The notes below the pieces were generated by a model. It was not told the DNA's origin, ran no database searches, and saw only the letters and a list, made by a program, of their open reading frames with translations. The position numbers and the translations under genes are program-made. A DNA stretch of 64,000 nucleotides from contig NZ_CP152407.1 in NCBI RefSeq assembly GCF_038958875.1, forward strand, positions 2,549,501 to 2,613,500. Reading direction: 5' to 3'. Shown here in pieces: positions 41,274-49,077 of this stretch. Position 1 is the first letter of the stretch. Each line of letters opens with the position of its first letter. Source of the stretch: Acidovorax sp. FHTAMBA. GTDB lineage: Bacteria; Pseudomonadota; Gammaproteobacteria; Burkholderiales; Burkholderiaceae_C.

Positions 41274-42551
41274 CTACTTTGCGTAGACCAGATCCCGCAA
41301 ACCCAGCGACAGCTGCGGCACGTAGGTCACGATCATGAGGCACGCCATGATGACCAGCACGAACGGAATCAAATGCCCCACGATGCGGTCCAGCGATATG
41401 CGCGCCACCGTGCAGGCCGCAAACAGGTTCACGCCAAACGGCGGCGTGATCATGCCCATGGCCAGGTTCACCACCATGATGAGTCCGAAGTGCACCGGGT
41501 CCACACCAAAGTGCATGGCCACCGGTGCCAGGATGGGCGCCAGCACAATGATGGCGGCGCTGGTCTCGATGAACATGCCGATGATGAACAGCGCCGCGTT
41601 CACGCCCAGCAGGAAGAGCGTGGGCGACTGCAGCACCGCTTCCAGCCAGCGGCCAATCGCATCGGGTACACCCGCACGGGTGATGAGAAAGGCAAACAGC
41701 CCGGCGTTGGCAATGATGAACATGATCACGGCCGACGAGATGGCCGACTTGCGCAGGATGCCGAACAGGTCCTTGATGCGGATCTCGCGGTAGATCACCA
41801 CGCCGATGACGAGCGCATAGAACACCGCCACAGCCGATGCCTCGGTGGGCGTGAAGATGCCGCCGTAGATGCCGCCCAGGATGATGACCGGCATCAGCAG
41901 CGCCCAGCCCGCCTGCAGCGTGGCCCGGCCCAGGGGCATGCGGCCGTCACCGTCGTTCTTGCCCCAGCCCTTCCATTTGCAATAGGCCCATACGAAAAGC
42001 ATCAATGCGCCACTGATAAGAACGCCCGGGCCAAAGCCTGCGATGAACAGCTCACCGATCGACACCTCGGCGCTCACGCCATACAGGATGAGCGGAATCG
42101 AGGGCGGGATGATCACGCCCAGCTCGGCACTGGTGGCCTGCAGCGCGGCGGCATAGCTGGTGGGGTAGCCGTGCTTGATGAGCGCCGGGATCAGGATGGC
42201 GCCAATCGCAAACGTGGTGGCCACCGACGAGCCCGACACGGCTGCAAAGATCATGCAGGTGAGCACGCAGGTCATGGGCAGGCCGCCCTGCACCCCGCCC
42301 ACGATGCTCTTGGCAAACTCCACCAGCCGGCGCGAGATGCCGCCGGTTTCCATCAGGTTGCCCGCCAGGATGAAGAACGGAATGGCGGCCAGCGGAAACT
42401 TGTTGATCGAGGCGAACATCTCCTTGACCGAGATGAGCATGTTGGCATTGGCCACCTGGATGCCCAGGATGGAGGCCAGGCCGATGGAGACGGCCACGGA
42501 CACGGTGAGTGCAAAACACAGCACCATGGTGGTGATCATGACTGGAGTCAT
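41274..42551 (-). CDS. dctM: TRAP transporter large permease, DctM
   Basis: A 425-residue membrane protein with about 11-12 helices. IPFFILAGNLMETGGISRRLVEFA, GAILIPALIKHGYP, ELGVIIPPSIPLILYGV and GMITPPFGVNLF are DctM signatures. It forms the sodium-driven translocation unit with DctQ and takes substrate from DctP. Substrate is probably a C4-dicarboxylate or other organic acid; not resolvable here. The start MTPVMITTM fits the first helix; a much longer upstream frame is not conserved. Confidence 0.93.
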   Translation of the reverse strand: MTPVMITTMVLCFALTVSVAVSIGLASILGIQVANANMLISVKEMFASINKFPLAAIPFFILAGNLMETGGISRRLVEFAKSIVGGVQGGLPMTCVLTCMIFAAVSGSSVATTFAIGAILIPALIKHGYPTSYAAALQATSAELGVIIPPSIPLILYGVSAEVSIGELFIAGFGPGVLISGALMLFVWAYCKWKGWGKNDGDGRMPLGRATLQAGWALLMPVIILGGIYGGIFTPTEASAVAVFYALVIGVVIYREIRIKDLFGILRKSAISSAVIMFIIANAGLFAFLITRAGVPDAIGRWLEAVLQSPTLFLLGVNAALFIIGMFIETSAAIIVLAPILAPVAMHFGVDPVHFGLIMVVNLAMGMITPPFGVNLFAACTVARISLDRIVGHLIPFVLVIMACLMIVTYVPQLSLGLRDLVYAK

Positions 42552-42588
42552 TGGTGGACCCCCACGCTCGGCATTGCATGTTCTCGCT

Positions 42589-42603
42589 GCCCCCCGAGGG
42601 GGC
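42589..42603. repeat. GCCCCC-CGA-GGGGGC hairpin in the dctQ-dctM gap
   Basis: A short GC stem in an 85-base gap. The surrounding CGAGCGAACGGCC-type sequence looks like another dispersed intergenic motif of this lineage (inference). Confidence 0.5.
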
Positions 42604-42636
42604 CGTTCGCTCGCTTGAGGCGGCTCGTCGCGTCGC

Positions 42637-43131
42637 TCATTGCGCAGTCTCCAGCTCAAGGCGGTGGGGGTCGACCAGGCAGCCGATGATGCCGATGACG
42701 CTGAACACGCCGCCCACCGGCATGGCCACGTAGGCCCAGAACATGGAGACGGATTCGAGCCCCGCCATCGACTGCACGCCACCGCGCTGCGCATAGTCCC
42801 AGCCCCACCAGATGATCACGCCAATCAGCGCCAGCGCAGCCAGCGCCACGATGTAGTCGAGCACCCTGCGCACACGCGGTGGGCTCCAGCGGTAGAGCAC
42901 GTCCACGCTCACCATTGCGCCCTGGCGAAACGCGCTGGGGATGGCCAGAAACACCATCCAGATCAGGCTGAAGCGGATCAGCACCTCCGTCCACTCGGCG
43001 GGCTGTTCCAGCACAAAACGGGTCACGATCTGGAACATGCCCAGCGCGGACGCTACGACCAGCATGGCGCACGCGCCCAGCAGTGCGGCAAACGTGGTGC
43101 CACGTTCAAACAACAGAAAGGCTTTTTTCAT
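42637..43131 (-). CDS. dctQ: TRAP transporter small permease, DctQ
   Basis: A 164-residue protein with four hydrophobic segments (about 14-35, 52-68, 90-110, 130-152). The conserved EWTEVLIRFSLIWMVFLA and RRVLDYIVALAAL segments match DctQ. It links DctP and DctM in the inner membrane. Second gene in the dctP-dctQ-dctM operon. Confidence 0.92.
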   Translation of the reverse strand: MKKAFLLFERGTTFAALLGACAMLVVASALGMFQIVTRFVLEQPAEWTEVLIRFSLIWMVFLAIPSAFRQGAMVSVDVLYRWSPPRVRRVLDYIVALAALALIGVIIWWGWDYAQRGGVQSMAGLESVSMFWAYVAMPVGGVFSVIGIIGCLVDPHRLELETAQ

Positions 43132-43186
43132 GGGGCGGACAACGCCAGGGAATCAGAGGCTATGAACAGAACAAAAAACAGATGAA

Positions 43187-43218
43187 AAACGCCCGTAGCG
43201 CTTATGCTACGGGCGTTA
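43187..43218 (-). terminator. Strong hairpin between dctP and dctQ
   Basis: AACGCCCGTAGC-GCTTAT-GCTACGGGCGTT, a perfect 12-bp stem, followed on the minus strand by TTTTTCATC. It probably acts as an attenuator or RNA stabiliser that lets dctP be made in excess over the permease genes. Confidence 0.75.
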
Positions 43219-43256
43219 TGTGCTACTGAAATTGTAGCAAATGCTGCACACTGCGC

Positions 43257-44228
43257 TTACTTGTATTCGCGGATCTTGTCGAGCGTGGCCTTGCCGAACT
43301 GCTTTTCAAACTCCGCATTCACGGGTGCCAGCGCGGCCACAAACTTGGACTTGTCGGGGTTGTCCACCACCGTCATGCCCTTGGCGCGCAGGTCGGCAAC
43401 GCCCTTGGCATCGTCTTCGTCCACGCGGGCGCGGTTGGCCTTGGTGCCTTCCTTGGCAGCGTCGATGAAGGCCTGCTTGTCAGCGGCCGAGAGCTTGTCG
43501 AACGACGCCTTGTTCATCACGAAGATGGCGGGCGAATACACGTGGCCTGTGAGCGTCAGGTGCTTTTGCACCTGGTCAAACTTGGCCGAGATGATCACGG
43601 GCAGCGGGTTCTCCTGGCCGTCCACAGTGCCTTGCTGCAAGGCGGTGAACACTTCGGGGAAGGCCATGGGCGTGGTGATGATGCCAAAGCCCTTGTACGC
43701 GGCGATGTGCACGGGGTTTTCCATGGTGCGCATCTTCAGGCCCTTGAGGTCTTCAGGCGCGGTCACCGAGCGCTTGCTGTTGGTCATGTGGCGGAAACCG
43801 TTCTCGGCCCAGGCCAGGGCCTTGAAGCCCTTGCTGTCGAACTTGGTCAGCATCTCCTGACCGATGGGGCCGTCCAGCACGGCACGGGCGTGGGCCTTGT
43901 CGCGGAACAGGAAGGGCACGTCGAAGATGCGCGCCTCAGGCACGAAGTTGGGCACCGGGCCGGTGGAGCTGAAGGCCAGCTCCTGCGTGCCCAGCTGCAC
44001 GGCTTCAATCGATTCGCGCTCGCCACCCAGGGCGCCGTTGTAGAAGGTCTGCACCTTGTAGCGGCCGCCCGTGCGTTTTTCGACTTCCTTGGCGAAGGTG
44101 TCGATGGCCACGCCCTGGTGAGAGTTCTGGGCCGTCGAGATGCTGATGCGCATGGTGGTCTGTGCGGCAGCGGTGGCCACAAAGCCGAGCGCAAGGCTCA
44201 AGCCAACGACGAGTTTGGTCAATTGCAT
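43257..44228 (-). CDS. dctP: TRAP transporter substrate-binding protein, DctP
   Basis: A 323-residue periplasmic protein with signal peptide (about 1-24, ending TAAAQ). Family motifs: NSHQGVAIDTFAKEVEKRTGGRY, GALGGERESIEAVQLGTQE, and MRTMENPVHIAAYKGFGIITTPMAFPEVFTALQQGTVDGQENP with the carboxylate-binding arginine. AGGAGACACC precedes the ATG. It leads the TRAP operon. Ligand unknown; the pattern fits the DctP family for C4-dicarboxylates. Confidence 0.94.
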   Translation of the reverse strand: MQLTKLVVGLSLALGFVATAAAQTTMRISISTAQNSHQGVAIDTFAKEVEKRTGGRYKVQTFYNGALGGERESIEAVQLGTQELAFSSTGPVPNFVPEARIFDVPFLFRDKAHARAVLDGPIGQEMLTKFDSKGFKALAWAENGFRHMTNSKRSVTAPEDLKGLKMRTMENPVHIAAYKGFGIITTPMAFPEVFTALQQGTVDGQENPLPVIISAKFDQVQKHLTLTGHVYSPAIFVMNKASFDKLSAADKQAFIDAAKEGTKANRARVDEDDAKGVADLRAKGMTVVDNPDKSKFVAALAPVNAEFEKQFGKATLDKIREYK

Positions 44229-44616
44229 GGTGTCTCCTGTGGGATGTGGTGAGCGCTGCAGCGGGGCAGCGGCCCTGCGTGCAAGGCAGGTTGGCACAGT
44301 GTGCCAGCGCTGGGAAATTATGGTGTCGCGCCGGTGGCCGGAGCATCGGGGTTTGTGCTGGTAAGCGTGCTTATCAATGCAGGGCGTCAGCTTCCTGTCA
44401 TGCACGGTTGGTGGGCATCGCGCAGTGCTCCATGCCAAGGGCCCCGCGCTGGCGGTAACCAGCCGGGGCCTTGTCATTTCGTGCGCTCCGGTAAGAGCGC
44501 CTTGATGGAAGAAGTATGCGCTGCACGGCGGAGATGAATTTGCTGAATTCGCTTCAAAAATGGGTTGCTGCAGAAAATCCTTCTGCAAATGGAGATCTGA
44601 GCGAATAATCAGGCCG
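44229..44616. other. 388-bp intergenic region between dctP and the Lrp gene
   Basis: It carries both divergent promoters. A GGCCCCG / CGGGGCC stem at 44440-44470 is followed by a T-rich run and may be an orphan terminator. A palindrome at 44569-44587 lies just before the Lrp gene. No gene is seen. Confidence 0.5.
44569..44587. promoter_or_regulatory. Palindrome upstream of the Lrp/AsnC gene
   Basis: TGCAGAA-AATCC-TTCTGCA, perfect 7-base arms, 30 bases before the regulator start. Size and position fit an Lrp-type autoregulatory site. Confidence 0.55.
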
Positions 44617-45075
44617 ATGGATCGTCTCGACAGAAAAATTCTCGCCGTGCTGCAGGCCAACGCCCGCGCCAGCCTGCAAGAAATCGGCCAGGCCGTGGGC
44701 CTGAGCCCGTCGCCCTGCTGGGGCCGCATCAGGAAGATGGAGGAGGCCGGTGTCATCCAGGGCTACACGGTGCGCATCAACCCGCAGTCGCTCGACCTGG
44801 CTGACACCGTGCTCGTGCAGGTCACGCTCGACAGCCATTCGGACAACACGCTCGAAAAGTTTGGCGAAACGCTGGCCAGCATTCCCGAAGTGATCGAGGC
44901 GCACCTCGTCTCCGGCGACTACGACTACCTGCTGCGGGTGGTGGTGAAAGACACGCGCGACTACGAGCGCCTGCTGCGCGAGAAGCTTTACAAGATCAAG
45001 GGCATCCGCCACAGCCGCTCCAGCTTTGTGCTGCGCACGCTCAAGAAGGCGGATCTGCCGCTGTTTGCGGGTTAG
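44617..45075 (+). CDS. Lrp/AsnC-family transcriptional regulator
   Basis: A 152-residue protein. The helix-turn-helix is in LDRKILAVLQANARASLQEIGQAVGLSPSPCWGRIRKMEEAGVI; the RAM ligand domain follows with VIEAHLVSGDYDYLLRVVVKD. GLSPSPCW is typical of Lrp/BkdR-like members that sense amino acids. It is divergent from the TRAP operon with nearly 400 bases between. Nineteen in-frame codons upstream of MDRLDRK are not conserved. Confidence 0.93.
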   Translation: MDRLDRKILAVLQANARASLQEIGQAVGLSPSPCWGRIRKMEEAGVIQGYTVRINPQSLDLADTVLVQVTLDSHSDNTLEKFGETLASIPEVIEAHLVSGDYDYLLRVVVKDTRDYERLLREKLYKIKGIRHSRSSFVLRTLKKADLPLFAG

Positions 45076-45090
45076 ACCGGTTTTCCCAAA

Positions 45091-45113
45091 GAAAAAGGCC
45101 TGCAACGCAGGCC
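45091..45113 (-). terminator. Terminator after ETF-QO
   Basis: GGCCTGC-AAC-GCAGGCC with a run of T on the minus strand beyond it. Confidence 0.8.
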
Positions 45114-45147
45114 CATCAAGCGCAAAGCGCTATGAGTTTTGTGGCAA

Positions 45148-46848
45148 TTACATGCCGGCGTAGTTGGGCCCGCCACCGCCTTCCGGCGTCACCCACACGA
45201 TGTTCTGCGTCGGGTCCTTGATGTCGCAGGTCTTGCAGTGCACGCAGTTCTGCGCATTGATCTGCAGGCGCTGGGCACCGCCGCCCTTGCCCTCGTCGGG
45301 CACGAACTCGTACACACCGGCGGGGCAGTAGCGCGCCTCGGGGCCGGCGTACTTGGCCAGGTTGATGTTGACCGGCACGCTCGGGTCCTTGAGCGTGAGG
45401 TGCGAGGGCTGGTTCTCTTCGTGGTTGGTGTTGCTGATGAACACGCTGGAGAGGCGGTCAAACGTCAGCTTGCCATCGGGCTTGGGATAGACGATGGGTT
45501 TGCACTCGGCCGCAGGCTTCAGATAGGCGTGGTCGGGCTTGTCGCGGTGCAGCGTCCAGGGGATGTGACCGCGCAACACAAACTGCTCGAAACCGTTCAT
45601 CAGCGTGGCCGTGGTCAGGCCGTACTTGAACCAGTTCTTGAAGTTGCGGTCCTTGTTCAGCTCGGTGTGCAGCCAGCTCTTTTCAAAGGCTTCGGGGTAG
45701 GCGGTCAGTTCGTCGTGCTGGCGGCCTGCCACCACGGCGTCGTAGGCGGCTTCTGCGGCCAGCATGCCGGTCTTGATGGCCGCGTGGCTGCCCTTGATGC
45801 GGCCCACGTTCAGGTAGCCTGCGTTGCAGCCCACCAGCGCGCCGCCCGGGAACACCGTCTTGGGCAGGGCATTGATGCCGCTGGCATTGATGGCACGCGC
45901 GCCGTAGGACAGGCGTTTGGCCGTGATCTCGCCCTTTTCGTTTTCGAAGTAGTAGCGAACGTTGGGGTGCGTCTTCCAGCGCTGGAACTCTTCAAACGGG
46001 CTGAGGTAGGGGTTCTGGTAGCCCAGGCCGGTGACGAAGCCCACGGCCACCTTGTTGTCTTCCAGGTGGTACAGGAAGGCGCCACCGTAGGTGTCGTTTT
46101 CCATGGGCCAGCCAGCGGTGTGCATCACAAAGCCGGGCTGGTGCTTCTTGGGGTCAATCTCCCACAGCTCTTTGACGCCGATGCCGAAGCTTTGCGGGTC
46201 GCGGTCCTTGTCGAGGTGGAACCTGGCGATCAGCTGCTTGCCCAGGTGGCCGCGTGCGCCTTCGGCGAACACGGTGTATTTGCCCAGCAGCTCCATGCCC
46301 AGCTGGAAGTTCTCGGTGGGCTCGCCATCCTTGCCGATGCCAAGATTGCCGGTGGCTACGCCCTTGACGGAGCCGTTGTCGTTGTAGAGCACTTCAGCCG
46401 CAGTGAAGCCGGGGAAGATTTCCACGCCCAGCGCTTCGGCCTGTTCGCCCAGCCACTTGGTCAGGTTGCCCAGGCTGATGATGTAGTTGCCGTGGTTGTG
46501 CGCAAATGGCGGCAGGAACATGTTGGGCACACGAAAGCCCGACTTTTCGCTGAGGAAGATGTAGGCGTCGTCGGTGACGGGCTGGTTCAGCGGTGCGCCG
46601 CGCTTTTTCCAGTCGGGTATCAGCTCCGTGAGGGCCTTGGGGTCCATGATGGCGCCCGACAGGATGTGGGCGCCGGGTTCGGAGCCTTTTTCGAGCACCA
46701 CCACCGAGACGTCCTGGCCTTTTTCGGCCGCCAGCTGCTTCAGGCGGATCGCAGTGGCCAAACCGCCGGGGCCACCGCCCACGACCACCACGTCGTATTC
46801 CATCGATTCACGGGGGCCATACTGGGCGATGATTTCTTCGTTTGTCAT
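45148..46848 (-). CDS. Electron transfer flavoprotein-ubiquinone oxidoreductase
   Basis: A 566-residue membrane-associated FAD/4Fe-4S enzyme passing electrons from ETF to ubiquinone. The FAD motif is VVVGGGPGGLATAIRLKQ; the C-terminal cluster cysteines are in YCPAGVYEF and NCVHCKTCDIKDP. PGFTAAEVLYNDNGSVKGVATG and AKGAR-like FAEGARGHLG segments fit. It serves acyl-CoA dehydrogenases such as the one at 11300. It is divergent from the SDR-thioesterase pair. Confidence 0.95.
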   Translation of the reverse strand: MTNEEIIAQYGPRESMEYDVVVVGGGPGGLATAIRLKQLAAEKGQDVSVVVLEKGSEPGAHILSGAIMDPKALTELIPDWKKRGAPLNQPVTDDAYIFLSEKSGFRVPNMFLPPFAHNHGNYIISLGNLTKWLGEQAEALGVEIFPGFTAAEVLYNDNGSVKGVATGNLGIGKDGEPTENFQLGMELLGKYTVFAEGARGHLGKQLIARFHLDKDRDPQSFGIGVKELWEIDPKKHQPGFVMHTAGWPMENDTYGGAFLYHLEDNKVAVGFVTGLGYQNPYLSPFEEFQRWKTHPNVRYYFENEKGEITAKRLSYGARAINASGINALPKTVFPGGALVGCNAGYLNVGRIKGSHAAIKTGMLAAEAAYDAVVAGRQHDELTAYPEAFEKSWLHTELNKDRNFKNWFKYGLTTATLMNGFEQFVLRGHIPWTLHRDKPDHAYLKPAAECKPIVYPKPDGKLTFDRLSSVFISNTNHEENQPSHLTLKDPSVPVNINLAKYAGPEARYCPAGVYEFVPDEGKGGGAQRLQINAQNCVHCKTCDIKDPTQNIVWVTPEGGGGPNYAGM

Positions 46849-46949
46849 GGGCTTCTCGTCGGGCGTTTGATAATGAATTATTTTCTACAGAGCGCCGACC
46901 GCGCACTGTCTGTCTGGCGACTGATTGTATTCACGGAATGCAGACAATC

Positions 46950-46961
46950 GAACGACCGTTC
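46950..46961. promoter_or_regulatory. GAACG-AC-CGTTC palindrome in the ETF-QO / SDR divergent promoter
   Basis: A 12-base inverted repeat 27 bases before the SDR start. It is similar in shape to TetR-family operators for fatty-acid metabolism genes; the regulator is not in this window. Confidence 0.4.
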
Positions 46962-46987
46962 TATTTTGATCAGTAGGGAGACTCTAA

Positions 46988-47770
46988 ATGACATACAGCA
47001 TCGACTTGTCTGGCCGCGTGGCCTTCATCACGGGCGCCTCCAGCGGCCTGGGCGCTCAGTTTGCCCGCACGTTGGCCCGCGCGGGCGCAGGCGTCGTGCT
47101 GGCCAGCCGCCGCGTGGAAAAGCTCAAGGAGCTGCGTGCGCGCATCGAAGGCGAGGGCGGTGATGCCCATGTGATCGAACTCGATGTGACCGACCACGAC
47201 TCCATCAAGTCCGCTGTGGCCCATGCCGAGACCGAAATGGGCTCCATCGACATTCTGGTGAACAACTCGGGCGTGAGCACCACGCAGCGCATTCAGGACG
47301 TGACGCCCGAGGATTACGACTTCATCTTCGACACCAACGTGAAGGGCGCCTTCTTTGTGGCGCAAGAGGTGGGCAAGCGCATGCTGGCCCGCTCGCGCGG
47401 TGCCGCGCCGGGCAGCTTCACGGGCGGTCGCATCATCAACATTGCATCGATGGCGGGCCTGAAGGTGCTGCCGCAGATCGGCGCCTACTGCATGAGCAAG
47501 GCCGCCGTGGTGCAGATGACCAAGGCCATGGCCCTGGAGTGGGGCAAGTTCGGCATCAACGTGAATGCGATCTGCCCGGGATACATCGACACCGAAATCA
47601 ACCACCACCACTGGCAGACCGAGCAGGGCAAGAAGCTCATGGACATGCTGCCGCGCAAGCGCGTAGGCCAGCCGCAGGACCTGGACGCGCTGCTGGTCAT
47701 GCTGGCCAGTGACCAGAGCCATTTCATCAATGGCGCGGTGATTGCGGCGGACGACGGCTTCGCGGTATGA
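46988..47770 (+). CDS. Short-chain dehydrogenase/reductase, FabG-like
   Basis: A 260-residue oxidoreductase. TGASSGLGAQFARTLARAG binds the cofactor, NNSG follows, and the catalytic residues are in NIASMAGLKVLPQIGAYCMSKAAVVQMTKAMA. It may oxidise or reduce a 3-hydroxyacyl-CoA; the linked thioesterase and nearby ETF-QO support an acyl-CoA role. GGGAG lies before the ATG. It overlaps the next gene by 4 bases. Confidence 0.92.
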   Translation: MTYSIDLSGRVAFITGASSGLGAQFARTLARAGAGVVLASRRVEKLKELRARIEGEGGDAHVIELDVTDHDSIKSAVAHAETEMGSIDILVNNSGVSTTQRIQDVTPEDYDFIFDTNVKGAFFVAQEVGKRMLARSRGAAPGSFTGGRIINIASMAGLKVLPQIGAYCMSKAAVVQMTKAMALEWGKFGINVNAICPGYIDTEINHHHWQTEQGKKLMDMLPRKRVGQPQDLDALLVMLASDQSHFINGAVIAADDGFAV

Positions 47771-48192
47771 AGATCGAAATCCCCGAGGTCAAAAAGCTCG
47801 TTTTTGAGACACGCTTCCCGGTGCGCTGGGGCGACATGGACGCCATGGGCCATGTCAACAACACCGTCTACTTTCGCTACCTGGAAACGGCCCGCATCGA
47901 CTGGATGGTGTCGGTGGGCTGCAACCCCGACCCGCGCGGGCAGGGGCCGGTCATCGTCAATGCGTTCTGCAACTTCTACAAGCAGCTCGAATACCCCGCC
48001 GATGTGCTGCTCAAATTCTACGTGAGCGACCCGGGCCGTACCACGTTCGAGACCTGGGGCACGATGGAGCGGGTGGACCAGCCGGGCGTCATCTGTGCGG
48101 CCGGTGGTGCCACCACCATCTGGGTGGACTTCCCGCAGCAGAAGGCGGCGCCGCTGCCGGACTGGATGCGGACGTTGGTGACGGCGGACTGA
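47767..48192 (+). CDS. Acyl-CoA thioesterase, 4HBT hot-dog family
   Basis: A 141-residue hot-dog protein. RWGDMDAMGHVNNTVYFRYLETAR carries the catalytic Asp of the 4-hydroxybenzoyl-CoA thioesterase family. It hydrolyses acyl-CoA or acyl-ACP. Coupled by an ATGA overlap to the SDR, so both probably act on one pathway intermediate. Confidence 0.92.
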   Translation: MKIEIPEVKKLVFETRFPVRWGDMDAMGHVNNTVYFRYLETARIDWMVSVGCNPDPRGQGPVIVNAFCNFYKQLEYPADVLLKFYVSDPGRTTFETWGTMERVDQPGVICAAGGATTIWVDFPQQKAAPLPDWMRTLVTAD

Positions 48193-48199
48193 AAATTTA

Positions 48200-48255
48200 G
48201 TGAAATAGGGCTCCAGCGCTTTATGGATAAGCACTGGCAGCTATCAAAAATGCAG
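48200..48255 (-). repeat. Dispersed AGCTGC/AAGCGC repeat, copy 8
   Basis: The minus strand reads TTGATAGCTGCCAGTGCTTA, TCCAT, AAAGCGCTGGAGCCCTATTT, between two convergent genes. Confidence 0.8.
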
Positions 48256-48272
48256 CAATTGTGTCGTGCTGA

Positions 48273-48845
48273 TCACTTCTGCTTGGGCACCCGACCCATC
48301 AGATAGAACTCGGGATTGGGCTGCATGCCCGCAAAGCTGGCCATGCGGTTGGACAGGCCAAAGAACGCCGTGATGGCCGCGATGTCCCAGATGTCCTCGT
48401 CGTCAAAGCCATGGGCGTGCAGGGCGGTGAAGTCGGCGTCCTCCACCTCGTGCGAGCGCTGGCAGACCTTCATTGCAAAGTCGAGCATGGCACGCTGGCG
48501 CGGCGTGATGTCGGCCTTGCGGTGGTTCACGGCCACCTGGTCGGCCACAAACGGTTTTTTCTCGTAGATGCGCAGGATCGCGCCATGCGCCACCACGCAA
48601 TACAGGCACTGGTTGGCCGCGCTGGTGGCAGTGACGATCATCTCGCGCTCGCCCTTGGTCAGGCTGCCTTCTTCCTTGAGCATGAGTGCGTCGTGGTAGG
48701 CGAAAAACGCGCGCCACTCGGCCGGGCGCCGGGCAAACGCCAGGAACACGTTGGGGATGAAACCGGCCTTTTCCTGCACTTCCAGAATGCGCGTGCGGAT
48801 GTCGTCGGGCAGGGTGTTCAGGTCGGGGAAGGGGTAGCGGCTCAC
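48273..48845 (-). CDS. AhpD-like peroxidase-related protein
   Basis: A 190-residue protein of the carboxymuconolactone decarboxylase/AhpD superfamily (peroxidase-related, TIGR01926-like). The redox CxxC is in ANQCLYCVVAHGAILR, with the following His in place. FIPNVFLAFARRP and ALHAHGFDDEDIWDI fit the subfamily. It may reduce peroxides with an unidentified donor. It is divergent from katG, which also handles peroxide. Confidence 0.88.
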   Translation of the reverse strand: MSRYPFPDLNTLPDDIRTRILEVQEKAGFIPNVFLAFARRPAEWRAFFAYHDALMLKEEGSLTKGEREMIVTATSAANQCLYCVVAHGAILRIYEKKPFVADQVAVNHRKADITPRQRAMLDFAMKVCQRSHEVEDADFTALHAHGFDDEDIWDIAAITAFFGLSNRMASFAGMQPNPEFYLMGRVPKQK

Positions 48846-48978
48846 GGTGGGTCTCCTGGGTGTTTGTTCTGGCCAGTATCGCGGATGCTGCGCGGCGCCG
48901 AGCTAACCGCGGGACGGCGGACCCGGGTCTGTGATCGTGTCCTTGGGGTCCGATGGGTCAATCGATTGGAATTGGCTA

Positions 48979-49001
48979 TTGAATAAATTTGTTTAATTCA
49001 A
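48979..49001. promoter_or_regulatory. Inverted repeat in the katG promoter region
   Basis: TTGAAT-AAATTTGTTTA-ATTCAA in an AT-rich patch about 80 bases before katG. Possible operator or UP-like element; OxyR binding is a guess because the site does not clearly fit the OxyR consensus. Confidence 0.35.
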
Positions 49002-49077
49002 TTTACATATTTTCTGGTCATTTGTAACATCCTCCCCAACCTCACGGTTCCTTGCCACGTTTTCACAGGAGATTCCC

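Noticed and set aside
43187..43218. Considered as part of a mobile element end
   Set aside because: It is a perfect simple stem inside an operon with T residues after it, better explained as an attenuator.
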